Of a DNA stretch of 33,256 nucleotides, positions 8,027-16,299 are shown one piece after another. The DNA is from Marinosulfonomonas sp. (GTDB lineage Bacteria > Pseudomonadota > Alphaproteobacteria > Rhodobacterales > Rhodobacteraceae). Position numbers and translations under genes: made by a program. Location: assembly GCA_019090885.1 (NCBI GenBank), contig JAHRVC010000133.1, positions 1 through 33,256 on the forward strand. The letters are read 5' to 3'. Each line of letters opens with the position of its first letter. Position 1 is the stretch's first letter. Under the pieces are notes generated by a model that was not told where the DNA came from, ran no database searches, and saw nothing but the letters and a program-made list of their open reading frames with translations.

Positions 8027-9088
8027 TTGGCAGACTATCAGACTCCAGTCATTTTCGACGGGCACAATGATGTTCTGTTGAAACTCTATAAGGCAGGCGG
8101 CATTTCCGCTGCCGAAAGCTTTGTTACCGGAACCAGTGGTGCGATAGACGCGCCGCGCGCCAAAGCAGGTGGGTTTGCTGGCGGCTTTTTTGCCGTTTAC
8201 GTACCCTCACCCGTCGGCCTGAAAAGCAAATTTGATGAGATGATCAAACCGGCCTACGATCTGGCCCTGCCCGAGCCGATTGAGTGGGAAGACGCGCTAC
8301 CGGTGGTGATGGCACAGGCAGCGATCCTGTTTGATCTGGAAAAACGTGGCGCACTGAAGGTTTGCCGCACCGTTGCCGAAATCCGTGAAACAATGGCCGC
8401 TGGCCTGATGGCCGCGATTTTTCATATTGAAGGGGCCGAGGCGATCGACCCGGACCTGCACACGCTTGAGGTTCTGTATCAGGCCGGGTTGCGTTCAATC
8501 GGTCCGGTCTGGAGCCGCGAAACCATTTTTGGCCATGGCGTTCCGTTTCGCTACCCCAGTGATCCAGACACCGGACCGGGGTTAAGCGATCATGGTCTGC
8601 GGCTGTTAAAGCGCTGCAATGAACTGGGCATCATGATTGACCTGTCGCATCTGAACAGTGCGGGTTTCTGGGATGTCGCGCGCCATTCAACGCAACCGCT
8701 GGTCGCCACCCATTCCAATGCACATACGATCTGCCCGCATGCCCGCAACCTGACCGACGATCAGCTTGCCGCAATTCGCGACAGCGACGGTATGGTCGGA
8801 CTGAATTTCGCCGTGGCCTTTCTGCGCGACGACGGGCGGATGCTGGCGGATGTTCCGCTAAGCCAGATGTTGCGCCATCTTGATTATCTGATTGATAAAC
8901 TGGGCGAAGACCGGGTTGGCCTTGGTTCAGACTATGACGGGGCGATCGTGCCAAAGGATGTAACAACCCTGGCCGACCTGCCCAACCTGAGACAGGCGAT
9001 GGCAAAGCACGGGTATGACGACGCATTAATGGCCAAGCTTTGCCACGAAAACTGGATGCGTGTTCTGGAAAAAACCTGGGGGGAATAG
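8027..9088 (+). CDS. Membrane dipeptidase (peptidase family M19, renal dipeptidase-like)
   Basis: A 353-residue zinc amidohydrolase of family M19, which cleaves dipeptides, often with a D-residue or dehydro residue at the C-terminal side. Metal-ligand motifs are in place: DGHNDVL (His-x-Asp, residues 10-16), FHIEGAEAI (bridging Glu), DLSHLN and ATHSNAH (His ligands), and LGSDYDG (Asp). I see no signal peptide, so it is probably cytoplasmic. The start is TTG at 8027, chosen because GGTGGGGA at 8013-8020 is well spaced before it and the reading begins right at the conserved domain. It is the first gene of an operon with a dipeptide-type ABC transporter, suggesting that imported dipeptides are its substrates. 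Confidence 0.92.
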   Translation: MADYQTPVIFDGHNDVLLKLYKAGGISAAESFVTGTSGAIDAPRAKAGGFAGGFFAVYVPSPVGLKSKFDEMIKPAYDLALPEPIEWEDALPVVMAQAAILFDLEKRGALKVCRTVAEIRETMAAGLMAAIFHIEGAEAIDPDLHTLEVLYQAGLRSIGPVWSRETIFGHGVPFRYPSDPDTGPGLSDHGLRLLKRCNELGIMIDLSHLNSAGFWDVARHSTQPLVATHSNAHTICPHARNLTDDQLAAIRDSDGMVGLNFAVAFLRDDGRMLADVPLSQMLRHLDYLIDKLGEDRVGLGSDYDGAIVPKDVTTLADLPNLRQAMAKHGYDDALMAKLCHENWMRVLEKTWGE

Positions 9089-9139
9089 CCCCAAGAATTC
9101 GCAATTTTATTCGTAACTAAAACAGGAGAGGTTCTAAAA

Positions 9140-10741
9140 ATGAATGTATTTAACAGACTTCTGACCAGCGCCGCATTTGGCGTTGCCGTCGGATTAACAT
9201 CTTTCGCCGCGGTGGCAGATACGCCGCCAAATATGTTGGTAATTGCCAACCGGATTGACGACGTCACGACACTTGACCCGGCGCAGTCCTTTGAATTTGC
9301 CGGTGGCGATGCCAGCCGCAATATTTACAGCCGTCTGGTGAATTTCGATCCAGCCGACCTGAGTGCCGGTTACAAACCTGATCTGGCCGAAAGCTGGGAC
9401 GTGTCCGAGGATGGCAAGACCATCACATTCCACATGCGCCCGGGTGTAAAATTTGCCTCTGGCAATCCGGTTACCGCAGCGGACGCCGAATTTAGCCTGC
9501 GCCGCGCCGTGACACTTAACAAAACACCGTCGTTCATCCTGACACAGTTCGGGTTTACGGCTGAAAATGTTGGTGACACGATCAAAGCCACCGACGATAT
9601 GACCCTGCAGATCACCACCGACAAGCGCTATGCGACGTCGTTTGTGCTGAATTGCATGACTGCCACCATTGGCGGCATCGTCGACATGAAAACCGTGATG
9701 GAGCATGAAGCCGACGGTGATCTGGGTAATGAATGGCTGCGCACGAACACAGCCGGTTCCGGCCCTTATGTTCTGGGTAGCTGGAAACCGAACGAAAGCC
9801 TGACGCTGACGGCAAATCCCGATTATTATGGCGGCGCACCTGCCATGGAACGGGTGGTTGTTCGCCACATTCAGGAAAGCGCAACACAGCGTTTGCTGCT
9901 TGAAAAAGGCGACATCGATATTGCCCGCAACCTGAACCCGGATGATGTTGCGGGTCTTGGCGGGGTGGACGATGTCAAAATCGCCAACGAACTTCGCGGG
10001 CGTCTGATGTATATCTCGCTCAACCAAAAGAACGAGGCATTGTCCAACCCCAAAGTCGTCGAGGCGATCAAATATCTAATCGACTATGACGGCATGGCAA
10101 ACAGCTTTCTCAAGGGTCAGTATACAGTGCATCAGGCCTTCTTGCCGCGCACCTATCTGGGCGAGATTGCCGACAAGCCATATTCATTGAACATCGAAAA
10201 AGCCAAGGCGCTGCTAGCCGAAGCTGGCTATGGCGACGGGTTTGAAATTGGCCTGTTTGTGCGTGAAGCGCAGGAACGCATCGAGATCGCCACTAGCCTG
10301 CAAAACACCTTTGCTCAGGCTGGCATCACGGCGACGATGACAGTGGGAACCGGCAAACAGATCCTTGGTGTTTACCGCTCGCGCGAGCATGACATCTATG
10401 TTGGCGCTTGGGGCCCGGATTATCCGGATCCAAACACCAATGCTGGTACATTTGCCTTTAATCCGGACAACTCGGATGAAGCAGGCGCAACTGGTCTTTT
10501 GGCATGGCGCAATGCTTGGCACATTCCTGAAATGTCCAACGCAACACTGGCAGCCGTCGAAGAAGGCGACCGCAACACACGGGGCAAAATGTATGAAGCC
10601 CTGCAGCGCGAACATCAGATGGTGTCACCATTCGCAGTTATGTTCCAAAAGAACGAGCAGAACGGCCTAGGGTCCGAAGTTGAAGGGTTCTCAATGGGTG
10701 GCGCGATTACTGGTGCAGGTTACTGGAAAGTTACCAAGTAA
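9140..10741 (+). CDS. Dipeptide/oligopeptide-type ABC transporter substrate-binding protein
   Basis: A 533-residue periplasmic binding protein of family 5 (DppA/OppA group). Signal peptide at residues 1-29 (hydrophobic core AAFGVAVGLTSFAAVA, cleavage after AVA). Typical family stretches: VTTLDPAQSFEFAGGDASRNIYSRLVNFD near the N-terminus, LAESWDVSEDGKTITFHMRPGVKFASGNPVTAADAEFSL and later GSGPYVLGSWKPNESLTLTANPDYYGG. A strong AGGAGAGG ribosome binding site lies upstream. It is followed immediately by the permease gene, with a terminator-like hairpin at the junction. Family members bind peptides but also nickel, haem or glutathione; the dipeptidase gene favours peptides here. Confidence 0.93.
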   Translation: MNVFNRLLTSAAFGVAVGLTSFAAVADTPPNMLVIANRIDDVTTLDPAQSFEFAGGDASRNIYSRLVNFDPADLSAGYKPDLAESWDVSEDGKTITFHMRPGVKFASGNPVTAADAEFSLRRAVTLNKTPSFILTQFGFTAENVGDTIKATDDMTLQITTDKRYATSFVLNCMTATIGGIVDMKTVMEHEADGDLGNEWLRTNTAGSGPYVLGSWKPNESLTLTANPDYYGGAPAMERVVVRHIQESATQRLLLEKGDIDIARNLNPDDVAGLGGVDDVKIANELRGRLMYISLNQKNEALSNPKVVEAIKYLIDYDGMANSFLKGQYTVHQAFLPRTYLGEIADKPYSLNIEKAKALLAEAGYGDGFEIGLFVREAQERIEIATSLQNTFAQAGITATMTVGTGKQILGVYRSREHDIYVGAWGPDYPDPNTNAGTFAFNPDNSDEAGATGLLAWRNAWHIPEMSNATLAAVEEGDRNTRGKMYEALQREHQMVSPFAVMFQKNEQNGLGSEVEGFSMGGAITGAGYWKVTK

Positions 10742-10762
10742 TGGCGATGGCCACACAAACAG

Positions 10763-10790
10763 AAAAAGGGCGGCAGATGTCGCCCTTTTT
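10763..10790 (+). terminator. Intrinsic-terminator-like attenuator hairpin at the binding-protein/permease junction
   Basis: Perfect ten-base arms AAAAAGGGCG (10763-10772) and CGCCCTTTTT (10781-10790) around an eight-base loop, ending in a run of six T at 10786-10791 on the transcribed strand. It starts 22 bases after the stop of the binding-protein gene and has the form of an intrinsic terminator. It would let the binding protein be expressed more than the membrane and ATPase subunits. The ATG at 10777, the likely permease start, lies in the loop and its AAGGG ribosome binding site lies in the left arm. Confidence 0.65.
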
Positions 10791-11799
10791 TCAACAGATC
10801 ATAGGGATTGCCAAGGTCCTGTTGTCGATTGCGGCAACGATGCTTGGCCTGTTATTTGTCACATTCTTTATTGGCCGGGTAATGCCGATTGACCCAGTTC
10901 TGTCGATTGTGGGCGAACGGGCCACCAAAGAAGTTTACGACGCGGCCTATATCAAGCTTGGCCTTGATAAACCGCTGATCGTGCAGTTTTTCAAATATGT
11001 TGTCGATGTGGTTCAGGGTGATTTCGGTCAGTCCCTGCGTACCGGATTTCCGGTTTCCGACGACATCAAACGCCTGTTCCCCGCCACGCTTGAACTGGCG
11101 ACGCTCGGCACGCTAATCGGCGTTTTTGTCGGGGTTCCACTGGGCGTAATTGCCGCCGTCAAACGCGGCTCTTGGATCGATCAGGTCGCCCGTGTCGTCG
11201 CCCTTATCGGCTATTCAATGCCGGTGTTCTGGCTGGGCATGATCGGATTGCTGGTGTTTTACGGGCAATTGGGATGGATCGGCGGGCCGGGGCGGCTTGA
11301 TATTTTCTACGAAGACATCATCCCGACTGTCACCGGCATGATCCTGATTGATAGTGCCCTTGCGCAGGACTGGGGAATATTTCGCAACGCGATTTCGCAC
11401 ATTATCCTACCTGCCTGTCTGCTGGGGTATTATTCGCTGGCCTACCTTAGCCGGATGACCCGCTCGTTCATGCTGGAACAGATGAGCGCGGAATATGTCA
11501 TCACCGCGCGGGTAAAGGGCCTGTCAGAATGGGCCGTGATCTGGAAGCACGCTTTTGGCAATATCCGGGTGCAGCTGATCACCGTCATCGCCCTTAGCTA
11601 TGCAGGCCTGCTGGAAGGATCGGTTCTGACCGAGATCATCTTTGCTTGGCCCGGCATTGGGTCCTACATCACAACCTCGCTGTTAAGCGCCGATATGAAC
11701 GCGGTGATGGGCGGGACGGTCGTCGTGGGGCTGGTATTTGTATTGCTGAACATATTCTCGGACCTGCTTTACAAGGTCTTTGATCCCCGTGCGAAATAG
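10777..11799 (+). CDS. Dipeptide-type ABC transporter permease (DppB-like)
   Basis: First inner-membrane subunit of the peptide importer, about 340 residues with six membrane segments. Family motifs: the N-terminal segment with IDPVLSIVGERATKE, the LGLDKPLIVQFFKYVVDVVQGDFGQSLRTG stretch typical of DppB, and the cytoplasmic EAA loop EYVITARVKGLSEWAVIWKH that docks on the ATPases. I chose the ATG at 10777 because AAGGG lies six bases upstream and the protein then starts 12 residues before the first membrane segment. An ATG at 10741, overlapping the previous stop as TAATG, would add 12 residues encoded through a terminator-like hairpin. The choice is open. Confidence 0.92.
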   Translation: MSPFFQQIIGIAKVLLSIAATMLGLLFVTFFIGRVMPIDPVLSIVGERATKEVYDAAYIKLGLDKPLIVQFFKYVVDVVQGDFGQSLRTGFPVSDDIKRLFPATLELATLGTLIGVFVGVPLGVIAAVKRGSWIDQVARVVALIGYSMPVFWLGMIGLLVFYGQLGWIGGPGRLDIFYEDIIPTVTGMILIDSALAQDWGIFRNAISHIILPACLLGYYSLAYLSRMTRSFMLEQMSAEYVITARVKGLSEWAVIWKHAFGNIRVQLITVIALSYAGLLEGSVLTEIIFAWPGIGSYITTSLLSADMNAVMGGTVVVGLVFVLLNIFSDLLYKVFDPRAK

Positions 11800-11808
11800 G
11801 CCTGACAG

Positions 11809-12723
11809 ATGAGCGAAACCCAATCCCTGCGCGCATGGCTGCTGACCGAAACGCCAACCTCGCGTCGTCATGCGAAACTGTCGGCGATTTATCATGCTTG
11901 GTTGTCGTTTCGCACCAATACCATGGCAATGATTGGCCTAATAATTTTGGTTCTGCTGGTTGTGGTCGCGGTTGTAGCGCCGTGGCTGGCACCGGCTGAT
12001 CCGTTTGCACAGACGTTGGCCAACCGGTTGCAACCGCCCGGCACCGACGGCCATATTCTGGGAACTGACAGCCTTGGGCGCGATCTGATGAGCCGGCTGA
12101 TCTATGGCTCTCGGATCACGCTGTATATCGTCGGGCTTGTCGCATTGATCGCACCGATCACCGGACTGCTGGTTGGGACAGTCGCAGGCTATGTCGGCGG
12201 CTTCACCGACATGGTCCTGATGCGGATCACCGATATTTTTCTGGCCTTTCCCCGGCTGGTTCTGGCGCTGGCCTTTGTGGCAGCACTGGGCGCGGGTATC
12301 GAAAATGCCGTTTTGGCCATTTCGCTGACGGCATGGCCGCCCTATGCACGGATGGCGCGCGCCGAAACGCTGACCATTCGCTCATCCGACTACATCAGTG
12401 CGATCCGCCTGCAAGGTGCCGGTCCGCTGCGCATCATTACCAAGCACATCTGGCCGCTCTGCATTTCCTCGCTGATCGTGCGGGTCACACTGGATATGGC
12501 CGGGATCATTCTGGCGGCGGCTGGCCTTGGATTTTTGGGCCTTGGCGCGCAACCACCTTCGCCCGAATGGGGCGCAATGATTTCCGAAGGGCGGCGGTTC
12601 ATACTGGATCACTGGTGGGTTGCCACCGTGCCGGGGCTGGCGATTTTCACGGTATCGCTGGCGTTCAACCTGCTGGGGGACGGGCTGCGCGATGTGCTGG
12701 ACCCGAAGGATAGCGAAAAATGA
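11809..12723 (+). CDS. Dipeptide-type ABC transporter permease (DppC-like)
   Basis: Second permease of the importer, 304 residues. A cytoplasmic N-terminus carries the OppC_N-type region (LSAIYHAWLSFRTNTMAMIGLIILVLLV), followed by LAPADPFAQTLANRLQPPGTDGHILGTDSLGRDLMSRLIYGSR, a hallmark of DppC, and about six membrane segments. The EAA loop is DYISAIRLQGAGPLRIITKH. It starts nine bases after the DppB-like stop, with only a weak ribosome binding site (TAGG), and its stop overlaps the start of the next gene by four bases (ATGA), so translation is probably coupled. Confidence 0.94.
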   Translation: MSETQSLRAWLLTETPTSRRHAKLSAIYHAWLSFRTNTMAMIGLIILVLLVVVAVVAPWLAPADPFAQTLANRLQPPGTDGHILGTDSLGRDLMSRLIYGSRITLYIVGLVALIAPITGLLVGTVAGYVGGFTDMVLMRITDIFLAFPRLVLALAFVAALGAGIENAVLAISLTAWPPYARMARAETLTIRSSDYISAIRLQGAGPLRIITKHIWPLCISSLIVRVTLDMAGIILAAAGLGFLGLGAQPPSPEWGAMISEGRRFILDHWWVATVPGLAIFTVSLAFNLLGDGLRDVLDPKDSEK

Positions 12724-13574
12724 CCCTGCTGGATGTTGAAAACCTTTGGGTGAAATTTCCGTCACGCCACGGCGTTTTTGATGCGGTGCGCGGCGTGTCT
12801 TTTACACTGGGGCAGGAACGTCTGGGCATCGTGGGCGAAAGTGGGTCTGGCAAGTCAATGACGGGGCGCGCAATCCTGCGCCTGATCCGCCCGCCGGGAA
12901 TTGTGACCGCCGATCAGATATCGCTGGAAGGCGAAGATCTGATGCAGAAATCCGAACGCGAGATGCGCGACGTGCGCGGCCAACGCATTTCGATGATCAT
13001 GCAGGATCCCAAGTTTTCGCTGAACCCGGTGATGACTATTGGCGACCAGATCATCGAAGCTTACCGGATGCACAATTCCGCAAGCAAATCCGAAGCCTAT
13101 AAAAAATCCCTAGATATGCTGAATGCGGTGTCCATCCGTGACCCCGAGCGCGTCATGCGCGCCTACCCGCATGAGATGTCGGGCGGCATGGGGCAGCGGA
13201 TCATGATTGCGATGATGCTGATCCCGAACCCGCAAATCCTGATTGCGGATGAGCCGACCTCGGCACTGGATGTCTCTGTGCAACGGCAGGTTCTTTCGAT
13301 CATGGACAAGCTGGTAACAGATCGTGGCATGGGGCTGATATTCATCAGCCACGACCTGAACCTTGTGGCGGATTTTTGTGACCGGGTTCTGATCATGTAT
13401 GCGGGCCGAATTGTCGAGGTTTGCGATGCCGACAAGCTGCATGATGCCCAGCACCCCTACACCCGCGGATTGCTGAATTCGCTGCCACGTCTGGACGCAC
13501 CCTGTGACCGGTTGGAGGTTTTGAAACGTGATCCCGAATGGTCCAAAACCCCAAGCGTGAGCGCGCGGATATGA
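12720..13574 (+). CDS. Dipeptide-type ABC transporter ATP-binding protein (DppD-like)
   Basis: ATPase of 284 residues. Walker A GESGSGKS, signature MSGGMGQR (a variant of LSGGQ with Met for the final Gln), Walker B ILIADEPTSALD and the switch histidine in FISHDLNLVADF are visible. DppD proteins usually reach about 320-330 residues with a C-terminal cysteine-containing extension; here the protein stops soon after the HPYTRGLLNSLP motif, so the extension is mostly missing. It overlaps the gene before by four bases and the gene after by four bases from the chosen start of that gene. It pairs with the next ATPase to drive uptake. Confidence 0.93.
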   Translation: MTLLDVENLWVKFPSRHGVFDAVRGVSFTLGQERLGIVGESGSGKSMTGRAILRLIRPPGIVTADQISLEGEDLMQKSEREMRDVRGQRISMIMQDPKFSLNPVMTIGDQIIEAYRMHNSASKSEAYKKSLDMLNAVSIRDPERVMRAYPHEMSGGMGQRIMIAMMLIPNPQILIADEPTSALDVSVQRQVLSIMDKLVTDRGMGLIFISHDLNLVADFCDRVLIMYAGRIVEVCDADKLHDAQHPYTRGLLNSLPRLDAPCDRLEVLKRDPEWSKTPSVSARI

Positions 13575-14311
13575 CAATGTTGGATATCCAAAACCTAAAC
13601 GTCTGGTTCGGCCATGGTCGCGACCGGGTGGACGCTGTCAAAGGCGCGACATTTTCGGTGGATCGCGGTGACAGTTTTGGTCTGGTTGGTGAAAGCGGGT
13701 CGGGGAAATCTACGATCTTGCGCGCGGTCACCGGGCTTGCGCCAGACTGGAGCGGTTCGATAAAACTGGATGGCACGGAACTGGCCGGACAACGGGAAAA
13801 GGCGTTCTACAAGACCGTGCAAATGGTGTTTCAAGACCCCTACTCATCACTTCATCCGCGCCATTCCGTCGATCAGGTATTAGGTGAAACACTGTATCTG
13901 CATGGGTTCAAGGACATTGATACACGGGTAGTCAAACTGCTGGACGATGTTGGTCTTGGCGGCAAATTCCGGTTCCGTTATCCGCATCAACTGTCGGGCG
14001 GTCAACGCCAGCGCGTTGCAATCGCGCGCGCACTTGCGCCCGAACCAGAGGTATTATTGTTGGATGAACCGACCTCGGCGCTGGACGTATCAGTTCAGGC
14101 AGAAATTCTGAATTTGCTGGTCGACTTGCGAACTGAAAATAAGCTGACATTCCTGATGGTGTCCCATGATCTGTCAGTTGTCGGCCATATGTGCGAACGG
14201 CTGGCCGTGATGAAAGACGGTGAAATCGTTGAGATTATGGAAGTCGAGGCACTGCGCAAGATGCAGGCAACCCATCCTTATTCTCAGGAACTTTTGGCCG
14301 CCTCGGTTTAA
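13571..14311 (+). CDS. Dipeptide-type ABC transporter ATP-binding protein (DppF-like)
   Basis: Last gene of the importer operon, 246 residues from the ATG at 13571. This start overlaps the preceding TGA as ATGA, matching the other junctions, and begins MTMLDIQNLNVWFG right at the nucleotide-binding domain; an upstream start at 13538 would add 11 residues. Walker A GESGSGKST, signature LSGGQRQRVAIARAL, Walker B LLLDEPTSALD and switch histidine VSHDLSVVGHM are all canonical. It ends at HPYSQELLAAS, shorter than the usual DppF of about 320 residues, with no C-terminal extension. The stop is ten bases from the convergent gph-like stop and no clear terminator is visible between them. Confidence 0.92.
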   Translation: MTMLDIQNLNVWFGHGRDRVDAVKGATFSVDRGDSFGLVGESGSGKSTILRAVTGLAPDWSGSIKLDGTELAGQREKAFYKTVQMVFQDPYSSLHPRHSVDQVLGETLYLHGFKDIDTRVVKLLDDVGLGGKFRFRYPHQLSGGQRQRVAIARALAPEPEVLLLDEPTSALDVSVQAEILNLLVDLRTENKLTFLMVSHDLSVVGHMCERLAVMKDGEIVEIMEVEALRKMQATHPYSQELLAASV

Positions 14312-14320
14312 GCGTCGCGA

Positions 14321-14983
14321 CTAACAAGTGATTTCGGCAGTTCTGGCTTGATCCACTAGCGTTTCAAAGCCCTCAAAATGAAACACACACTCAAAATCCT
14401 CAACCGGGGTTTTTCGATATCCTTGCGTGAACAGCGCGAAAGGCACCGCTGCGGCCAAGGCGGTATTTGCATCAACTTCACTGTCGCCCACATAAAGACG
14501 CGGCCCATCGCCAAGCTGCTCAAAGGCCGCCAAAAGAGGTTTCGGATCAGGTTTGCGAACCGGGAACGTGTCGCCACCGATGACAACCTCAAAGAACCCG
14601 TCCAATTGAAACGCCGACAAAATAGTTTGCGTCGGTACCGCTGGTTTGTTTGTGCAAATCCCCAACCGAACGCCCCTGTCGCGCAACACGGACAGGGCGT
14701 CCAAAACCCCGGGATAGAGCATGGTCAGATCAGATGAATGCGCATCGTAGTCGGTCACGAACCGGGCCGTAAGTGCCGAAAGGGACACAGCCGATTGATC
14801 CAACCCGGTCGCCTTGGCCAGTTTGGCCACCAAAACAGGCACGCCGTTACCAATAAAGGATTTCACCTGTGCAAGGCTTAGCCCGCTATGCCCCTCGGCC
14901 TGCAACAGCCGGTTCGCCGCTGCATGTAAATCGGGCGCGGAATCGATCAGCGTTCCGTCAAGATCAAAGACAATTGAAGACAT
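14321..14983 (-). CDS. gph: HAD-family phosphatase, probable phosphoglycolate phosphatase
   Basis: A 220-residue haloacid dehalogenase-type phosphatase from the chosen ATG at 14983, which starts MSSIVFDLDGTLIDSAPDLH with GGAAA upstream; a GTG at 15013 would add ten unconserved residues. Catalytic motif I is DLDGT (D7, D9), motif II ICTNKPA, motif III lysine in VRKPDPKPL, motif IV VGDSEVDANTA; the helical cap lies between motifs I and II. These, especially DSAPDLH, fit the Gph group, which removes phosphate from 2-phosphoglycolate arising from DNA repair or photorespiration-like reactions. Other small phosphate esters are possible. The MFS gene lies upstream on the same strand, 86 bases away from this start. 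Confidence 0.85.
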   Translation of the reverse strand: MSSIVFDLDGTLIDSAPDLHAAANRLLQAEGHSGLSLAQVKSFIGNGVPVLVAKLAKATGLDQSAVSLSALTARFVTDYDAHSSDLTMLYPGVLDALSVLRDRGVRLGICTNKPAVPTQTILSAFQLDGFFEVVIGGDTFPVRKPDPKPLLAAFEQLGDGPRLYVGDSEVDANTALAAAVPFALFTQGYRKTPVEDFECVFHFEGFETLVDQARTAEITC

Positions 14984-15069
14984 GTAAGATTTCCAAATTT
15001 TGACAAGGATCACCCATAGGCACTTTACCGCCCCTGTTCCAGCCCTGACCGGGCATCGCTATATCGTCA

Positions 15070-16299
15070 CTAAATTGGTTCTTTGTCTACTGACGGCCGC
15101 ATGATGTAGATTGCCAGCGCTACCGTTGCCCCAAGCCCCACGACGCCGAAACCAACGCCCGTGACCGCCAGACTGGTCGCTTCGGCAGTGATGCCAAACA
15201 GGAACGCCCCAAGCGCCGGACCAACCCGATAAACCGCCGTATAAAGGCTAAGCACCCGACCGAGGCGTTCCTGTGGCGTGCGAATTTGAACGAAAGTCAT
15301 TGCCGCAATGTTCGATGACGCCATTGAAGCCCCGTGAACAACCAGAAAAAACAGGGCCAGCCCAAAGTTCTGCGTCAGAGAAAACGCAATCAGTGAAAGG
15401 GCAAAAAACGCCGAAGTCACGAAAATCTGGCGCAAGGCGGCCATTGTTGCGCGCGCCTTGGACAAGGCCAACGCGCCGATAATAGCACCCCCGCCAAGGG
15501 CGGCATTCAGCGCACCCAAGCCGACTTCGCCCATGTCGAATGCCAGTTCAGAAAAGGCCGGGAAAAGTTCATTCGCGGGTCGCAACAAAAGTCCCTGCGC
15601 AAATTGCAAAAGGATAATGCCAAAAATAATCGGTGTGGCCATCACGTCGCGAAACACCTTTAGCGTGCCAGCCTTTGGCATTGGTGCACGGGCCGGAGAT
15701 TGCCGTGGCACGTCCCGGATCACATGCAGCACACGGGCAAAGACCAGAAAGCAGATCGCTGTGATAGCAAACACAATGGTTGCGGAGGATACCAACAACA
15801 GACCCGCAGAAATCGCCGGGCCAATCAGCCGCGACAGATTGAACCCTGTCGAGTTCACCGCCAGTGCAGAGGGGAGCAAATGCGGCGGCGCCAAAAAAGA
15901 GGCCATTGATAGTCGTGCCGGCAACAGGAACCCGTTAATCGCACCAAAGAACACCATCGCCCCGACGATCGCCCCCGGCGTCAACGCGCCGGAATAGTGC
16001 AGAACCGCGAGTAGTATCGACACAAATGCGTTGGCGATCTGACCCCAGTACATCACCCGCGTCGTCGAAATTCGATCCGCAAGCCTTCCGCCCAAAATGC
16101 CGGTGAAAATCGAAGGGAAAAGTTCGGCAAATGCAATGGCACCCAGCCATGCTTCGGACCCAGTCAGCGTCCAGACAACCCAGCCGATGGCGATCCGCTG
16201 CATCCACAGGCCAATCGTCATGGTAATATGACCGGCCTGATAAATCGCGAAAGGGCGGATGGCGAACACCGCAGACAAATCTTGAAAACGTGAACGCAT
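15070..16299 (-). CDS. MFS transporter (EntS-like, MFS_3 type)
   Basis: A 409-residue protein with about 12 hydrophobic segments, belonging to the major facilitator superfamily group that includes enterobactin exporters and related efflux proteins. The N-terminus FAIRPFAIYQAGHITMTIGLWMQRIAIGWVVWTLTGS and the loop GGRLADRISTTRVMYWG (the MFS motif A region between segments 2 and 3) are characteristic, as is the TPQERLGRVLSLYTAVYRVGPALGAFLFG motif in the second half. Direction is probably export; the substrate is unknown. No convincing ribosome binding site is seen before the ATG. Upstream DNA holds several inverted repeats that could be operators. Confidence 0.88.
   Translation of the reverse strand: MRSRFQDLSAVFAIRPFAIYQAGHITMTIGLWMQRIAIGWVVWTLTGSEAWLGAIAFAELFPSIFTGILGGRLADRISTTRVMYWGQIANAFVSILLAVLHYSGALTPGAIVGAMVFFGAINGFLLPARLSMASFLAPPHLLPSALAVNSTGFNLSRLIGPAISAGLLLVSSATIVFAITAICFLVFARVLHVIRDVPRQSPARAPMPKAGTLKVFRDVMATPIIFGIILLQFAQGLLLRPANELFPAFSELAFDMGEVGLGALNAALGGGAIIGALALSKARATMAALRQIFVTSAFFALSLIAFSLTQNFGLALFFLVVHGASMASSNIAAMTFVQIRTPQERLGRVLSLYTAVYRVGPALGAFLFGITAEATSLAVTGVGFGVVGLGATVALAIYIMRPSVDKEPI

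Noticed and set aside
9194-10027. A 277-codon open frame on the minus strand
   Set aside because: It lies wholly inside the dipeptide binding-protein gene, in antisense, and its translation has no family-like motifs. The opposite strand encodes a clear binding protein with signal peptide.
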